A DNA stretch of 44,110 nt. Source: SBBG01 sp033717875. GTDB lineage: Bacteria; Pseudomonadota; Gammaproteobacteria; Ga0077554; Ga007554. How positions within the stretch are numbered: position 1 is the first letter of the stretch; every line of letters begins with the position of its first letter. Positions 40,848 to 44,110 of this stretch are shown in pieces. Made by a program: the position numbers and the translations under genes. Below the pieces are notes generated by a model. The model was not told the DNA's origin. It made no database searches and was given only the letters and a program-made list of their open reading frames with translations. The stretch lies in NCBI GenBank assembly GCA_033717875.1, contig JADDKJ010000028.1, forward strand, positions 1-44,110, read 5' to 3'.

Positions 40848-41782
40848 TGGATCCCTCCATTCGGGATAACATTCACGGGCTGGCCCACCTCGCGGGCCAG
40901 ACCCTCTTTTTTGCGAATCACTTCTTCCACCTTTTCCCAGTCCATCATGCCGGCAAGGCCCTGGGACTGGGCCGCATCCTGTACTGTCTTTAGCGGATCG
41001 CCACCCTTTTTATAAACATCCCGGTGCGCTTCGAGAAAGATGCGGCCATCTTCGATGCGTGTCAGCAATACCGGGGCATAGATGATATTGACGGGCTGCC
41101 CGATGCTGAGCTGCGGAAAGAGCCGCGCGATATCGTCCGGGTGGGAGCGGATACAGCCGTGGCTCTGAAAATGGTAAATGCTCGCCGGCGCGATCGTGCC
41201 GTGAATACCGTAGCCGTCGAAATTGAGCCCGATCCAGTGCTTGCCCAAGGGATTTTCCGGCCCCGGCGGCACTTCGGTGAGCACCGCCTTTCCTTCCCGC
41301 CGCATTTCCTCCTGGATGGATTTGGGCACATACCATGTCTTGTTTTCCTGGAGGTTAGCCACCTTGAAGCGACCCACCGGGGTCTGCCAATCAGGACGCC
41401 CCAATCCCACCGGATAAAAGAATGCCAGCTCGCCCTGCCGAAAAAAATACAGCATGCGTTGCGGCAAGTTGATGATTATACCCTCTTCCTGCTGCTTCGG
41501 CACGATGTGGCGGTTGTCAATCCGCAACACCTGACCCGGTTTCAGGGCGGCGCTCCACTTCAGATCGTTCATCCGCGCCAGCACGCGCTGCTCGATGCCA
41601 AAGCGGGCGCCGATCTTGGTCAGATAATCGCCGCGCTGCGCGGTATATTCAAATTCGCTGCCGATCAGCGGACTGATTGGCGCAGGCAATGCAGGGGGGG
41701 CGACGGTTTCCTCCTGCGCCTGAACCGCAAAATTCCATGCCAGAAATATCCATGCAAAAATCCAGCCATTTTCTTTTCTCAA
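40844..41782 (-). CDS. L,D-transpeptidase with LysM-like domain (ErfK/YbiS type)
   Basis: 312 aa. The signal peptide (MRKENGWIFAWIFLAWNFAVQA) is followed by a LysM-like region (FEYTAQRGDYLTKIGARFGI, then LKPGQVLRIDNRHIVP) and the YkuD domain (about 100-235). That domain contains RMLYFFRQGELAFFYPVGLG, NPLGKHWIGLNFDGYGIHGT and YHFQSHGCIRSHPDDIARLF, with the catalytic His and Cys in place. Family members form 3-3 cross-links or attach lipoproteins such as Lpp to the wall. It is translationally coupled to the M15-type gene and begins 10 bases after the M48 gene. Confidence 0.93.
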   Translation of the reverse strand: MRKENGWIFAWIFLAWNFAVQAQEETVAPPALPAPISPLIGSEFEYTAQRGDYLTKIGARFGIEQRVLARMNDLKWSAALKPGQVLRIDNRHIVPKQQEEGIIINLPQRMLYFFRQGELAFFYPVGLGRPDWQTPVGRFKVANLQENKTWYVPKSIQEEMRREGKAVLTEVPPGPENPLGKHWIGLNFDGYGIHGTIAPASIYHFQSHGCIRSHPDDIARLFPQLSIGQPVNIIYAPVLLTRIEDGRIFLEAHRDVYKKGGDPLKTVQDAAQSQGLAGMMDWEKVEEVIRKKEGLAREVGQPVNVIPNGGIQ

Positions 41783-41792
41783 GCCAACAACC

Positions 41793-42947
41793 TCATCGTG
41801 CCGGTAGCGTGGTTTTTATCCTTGCCCAATCATACGGCAAAGGCTGGCTTTGCCAGGAACCGTTCTTCGCAATCGCCGCGCGCAACGCCTCCATGCGGTC
41901 GGCGCTGGCGGGATGAGTGGACAACAGGGCGATGGGAGCGCCGCCTCGCTTGGCCAGTTTGTCGAAGAACGACACCATGCCGTCAGGGTCGATCTGCGCC
42001 TTCCTGAGCAGCTCCAGACCCTTGAGATCAGCCTCGGATTCCTTGTCCCGGCCGAATTTCAATATCCCCATTTGAGCGGCGAATTCACCCGCCAGCCCGC
42101 CCGTCCAGTCACCCGTCGCCACGGCGATCGCCGCGCGCCAGCCCAGGTTGTGGATCATCGCTTTCAGACTGTGGCGCTGCAATACGTGCTCGGCCTCGTG
42201 GGCCAGCACCCCCGCGATTTCCTCGGGCGAATCGGCCGCCTTGATGAGGCCGGTGAAGACCACGACATGCCCGCCGGGAATGGCGAAGGCATTGATGGCC
42301 GGATCATCGGCGACATGCCATTTGAAGGTGTAGGCCGTGCCCGCCGTCAACTTCCCGCCGATCTGCTCGATCACCCGCGGCGCCTCGTCCTCGGTGATGA
42401 GCTTGAGTGAAGGCTTGGTCTGCTCGAAAATCAGCTCGCCAAGCTTTTGCTCATCCTGCACCGAAATGCGGTTGGCTGCCCAATCCACGATGCGATCGGT
42501 CTGCCATAAAAAGACCGCCAGCAGCAGGAAAGGCGCGAGCAGAAACAACGCCAGCACCGTCCAGCCCAGCCGCATCCTGTGCCGGCCGCCGCGGATCTTC
42601 TTTTTCCAGTGCGCCAGTTGCGGCTCCAGGGCGGGCGGCGCGTGAGCAAGCAGAAAATCCTTGGCGGGTTTGTCGCTCAGCGTCAGCGACCATTGCCCGC
42701 CGTCCAGGCTCCACGCCAAGATCATCTGCTCGTGGTCAAACCCTCCCGCGGAAACCTGAAGCATCTGATAGGAAACACGCTGTTCCCGCGCCTCCGCCGG
42801 CCATAGACGCAAGCCCTCCTCGTCCAGGCGCACAGCGATCCGCTGACCCTCGGGACGCAACCCGGGGCCAAAGCAGAGCGCGGTAAAAGATTCGGCTAAA
42901 GATTCGTCCGGCGAAGAAGAGGATGCGCCGCGATCATCTGTCCCCAT
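41793..42947 (-). CDS. M48 family zinc metallopeptidase, membrane-anchored
   Basis: About 384 aa from ATG 42947, which overlaps the upstream gene's end by 14 bases; an in-frame ATG at 42989 adds residues that lie wholly inside that gene. An N-terminal soluble domain (about 1-140) precedes one membrane helix (TVLALFLLAPFLLLAVFLWQ). The peptidase domain has AHEAEHVLQRHSLKAM (HExxH zinc site) and KESEADLKGLELL (third ligand Glu), then LSTHPASADRMEALR, a typical M48 end. Members act in envelope protein quality control (compare HtpX, LoiP, BepA). Context with wall enzymes suggests a similar role. Confidence 0.9.
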   Translation of the reverse strand: MGTDDRGASSSSPDESLAESFTALCFGPGLRPEGQRIAVRLDEEGLRLWPAEAREQRVSYQMLQVSAGGFDHEQMILAWSLDGGQWSLTLSDKPAKDFLLAHAPPALEPQLAHWKKKIRGGRHRMRLGWTVLALFLLAPFLLLAVFLWQTDRIVDWAANRISVQDEQKLGELIFEQTKPSLKLITEDEAPRVIEQIGGKLTAGTAYTFKWHVADDPAINAFAIPGGHVVVFTGLIKAADSPEEIAGVLAHEAEHVLQRHSLKAMIHNLGWRAAIAVATGDWTGGLAGEFAAQMGILKFGRDKESEADLKGLELLRKAQIDPDGMVSFFDKLAKRGGAPIALLSTHPASADRMEALRAAIAKNGSWQSQPLPYDWARIKTTLPAR

Positions 42948-43728
42948 CGAGAATATTTCCCAACCCGCCCAACAATGAACCTTCCTCACGGCTGCCGCCC
43001 GTGGCCGGCATGGCGGCGTAAATGCGGTTCGCCAGACGGCTCAGCGGCAACGATTGCAGCCACACCTTGCCCGGTCCGCGCAGCGTGGCGAAAAACAGCC
43101 CCTCGCCACCGAACAGCGCCGACTTGATTTTGCCGACGTACTCGATGTCATAGGACACCGAGGGCTGCAACGCCACCAGACAGCCGGTATCGACGCGGAT
43201 GGTCTCGCCCGGCGCCAAGGTGCGCTCCATCAGCGTACCGCCGGCATGGACAAAAGCATAACCATCGCCCTCCAGCTTCTGCATGATGAAACCTTCGCCG
43301 CCGAACAGACCGACGCCGAGTTTTTTCTGGAAGGCGATGCCGACCGACACACCCTTGGCCGCGCAGAGAAAGGAATCCTTCTGGCAAATGATCTGTCCAC
43401 CCAGCTCCGACAGATGCAGAGGCACGATCTTGCCCGGATAAGGCGCGGCGAAAGCCACTTTGCGCTTGCTGCTGCCCTGATTCAAAAAGATGGTCATGAA
43501 CAGCGATTCGCCGGTCAACAGACGCTTGCCCATGCCCATCAGTGAACCGAGAAAACCGGATTTCTGCTGCGAGCCATCGCCGAACACCGTCTCCATGGCG
43601 ATGCCATCATCCATATACATCATACCCCCCGCCTCGGCCACCGCCGCCTCCTGCGGATCGAGCTCAATCTCGACGTACTGCATCTCGGAACCGAAGATCT
43701 GATAATCAATCTCGTGCATTTGTGCCAT
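42934..43728 (-). CDS. TIGR00266 (AIM24-like) family protein
   Basis: 264 aa, full length. The sequence MHEIDYQIFGSEMQYVEIEL, then AVAEAGGMMYMDDGIAMETV, LTGESLFMTIFLNQG, VAFAAPYPGKIVPLHLSELG, IICQKDSFLCAAKGVSVGIA, and LFGGEGLFFATLRGPGKVWLQSL (split) shows the family's repeated beta-prism pattern with GGEG turns. It is cytoplasmic by lack of signals; the function is unknown. Homologues are widespread in bacteria and fungi (mitochondrial Aim24). It heads the four-gene operon with M48, L,D-transpeptidase and M15 proteins. Confidence 0.92.
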   Translation of the reverse strand: MAQMHEIDYQIFGSEMQYVEIELDPQEAAVAEAGGMMYMDDGIAMETVFGDGSQQKSGFLGSLMGMGKRLLTGESLFMTIFLNQGSSKRKVAFAAPYPGKIVPLHLSELGGQIICQKDSFLCAAKGVSVGIAFQKKLGVGLFGGEGFIMQKLEGDGYAFVHAGGTLMERTLAPGETIRVDTGCLVALQPSVSYDIEYVGKIKSALFGGEGLFFATLRGPGKVWLQSLPLSRLANRIYAAMPATGGSREEGSLLGGLGNILDGDR

Positions 43729-43765
43729 CGGTTATTTCTCCAGAATAACGAATAAAATCACACAT

Positions 43766-43973
43766 AGGATGCGCCGCGCGCACCAAATAACATTGCTTGT
43801 GGCGAATTGCATGGTGGTGCGCGGGACGCACCCTGCGATCGAGATCATCAAGTCAAAGGAATTGAAAAATCAAGATAAACAAGGATAGCATTTTTCGCTT
43901 TTCAATGCCGCAAAGCTCACCCCTGAACTTGCGGCGCCCCTGCAAATACAAGCAGGGTGCGCCGTGCGCACCA
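43766..43973. repeat. GGTGCGC hairpin repeats in the final intergenic region
   Basis: Three related units occur: AGGATGCGCCGCGCGCACCA (43766-43785), TGGTGCGCGGGACGCACCCT (43815-43834, opposite orientation) and CAGGGTGCGCCGTGCGCACCA, read in two parts, at 43953-43973. Each forms a short GC hairpin, and neighbours can pair with one another. The remaining 382-base gap (43729-44110) shows no ORF with a credible start and no promoter I can support. The window ends before the next gene. Confidence 0.55.
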
Positions 43974-44110
43974 TTACTTTTTCGGGTCTTCAGGAAATCG
44001 TGTGGGTCATTTTGCACGAAATTCATATAGCCGGGAGCATGCAAGTGAGAATTTTGAGTCTCAGATATTCCTCATCTCTGATCCCGTATGCCCGGCGCTG
44101 GATGACGCGA

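Noticed and set aside
43729..44110. Possible small gene at 43853-44044 (minus)
   Set aside because: The frame runs through GGTGCGC repeats, has no ribosome site and no recognisable sequence.

Overview
The window reads as a GC-rich proteobacterial chromosome segment. It is probably a gammaproteobacterium, or possibly a betaproteobacterium, with a free-living and perhaps sulfur- or nitrogen-cycling lifestyle. The reasons are family-level: an AddAB-like nuclease pair, a MutL that keeps the nuclease motif, a DNA polymerase X with a PHP domain, an HAE-type RND pump, LpoB/LPP20/COG3014 lipoproteins, a perfect FNR box, and two palindromes of the kind bound by small ArsR-like repressors. No rRNA, tRNA, CRISPR array or phage module is visible, so the taxonomy stays an inference.

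Layout. 1-33 is the first codons of an IS110-family transposase running off the left edge. 145-8030 carries a PolX polymerase and a formate/nitrite-type channel behind an FNR box, a divergent DAHP-synthase homologue, a small DUF2892 membrane protein, a LysM amidase, and a mutL / MJ1316-domain / dinB operon that ends at 9059. 9255-15450 (minus) is an AddA/AddB-like helicase-nuclease pair. 15517-16596 (minus) is an ECF sigma / cupin anti-sigma pair, each with a one-base frameshift. 16670-17800 is a patchwork of truncated DUF4331, IS630 and IS3 sequence. 17925-22216 (minus) is an RND pump and its adaptor, with an operator sitting on the promoter. 22429-24695 (plus) holds a kinase-like/ATPase fusion and an unknown secreted protein. 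25031-30810 (minus) holds a PhoH-like ATPase, a peptide importer without ATPase subunits, an L,D-transpeptidase and a CYTH phosphatase. 30800-35079 (minus) is a five-gene lipoprotein operon. 35186-39156 (plus) holds a quinone oxidoreductase, a PQQ-type sugar dehydrogenase, a YbaK-like editing protein and a triple-BON protein. 39216-43728 (minus) holds a membrane-anchored unknown and a TIGR00266 / M48 / L,D-transpeptidase / M15 operon.

Two themes recur. One is envelope and peptidoglycan work: an amidase, two L,D-transpeptidases, an M15 peptidase, an M48 protease, LpoB, LPP20 lipoproteins and a peptide importer. The other is DNA maintenance: PolX, MutL, DinB and the AddAB-like pair.

The most unusual layer is a set of small non-autonomous repeats that rewrite gene ends. 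MITE-like family A (11-bp terminal repeats, about 150 bp) has two near full copies, one internally deleted copy and one solo end. It supplies the last 22 residues and stop of the AddA-like protein and the stop codon of dinB, and it abuts the ybaK stop. Family B has two copies with a shared core but different terminal repeats. One copy probably supplies the Shine-Dalgarno, start codon and first residues of the sugar dehydrogenase. Two simpler hairpin repeat families are also present.
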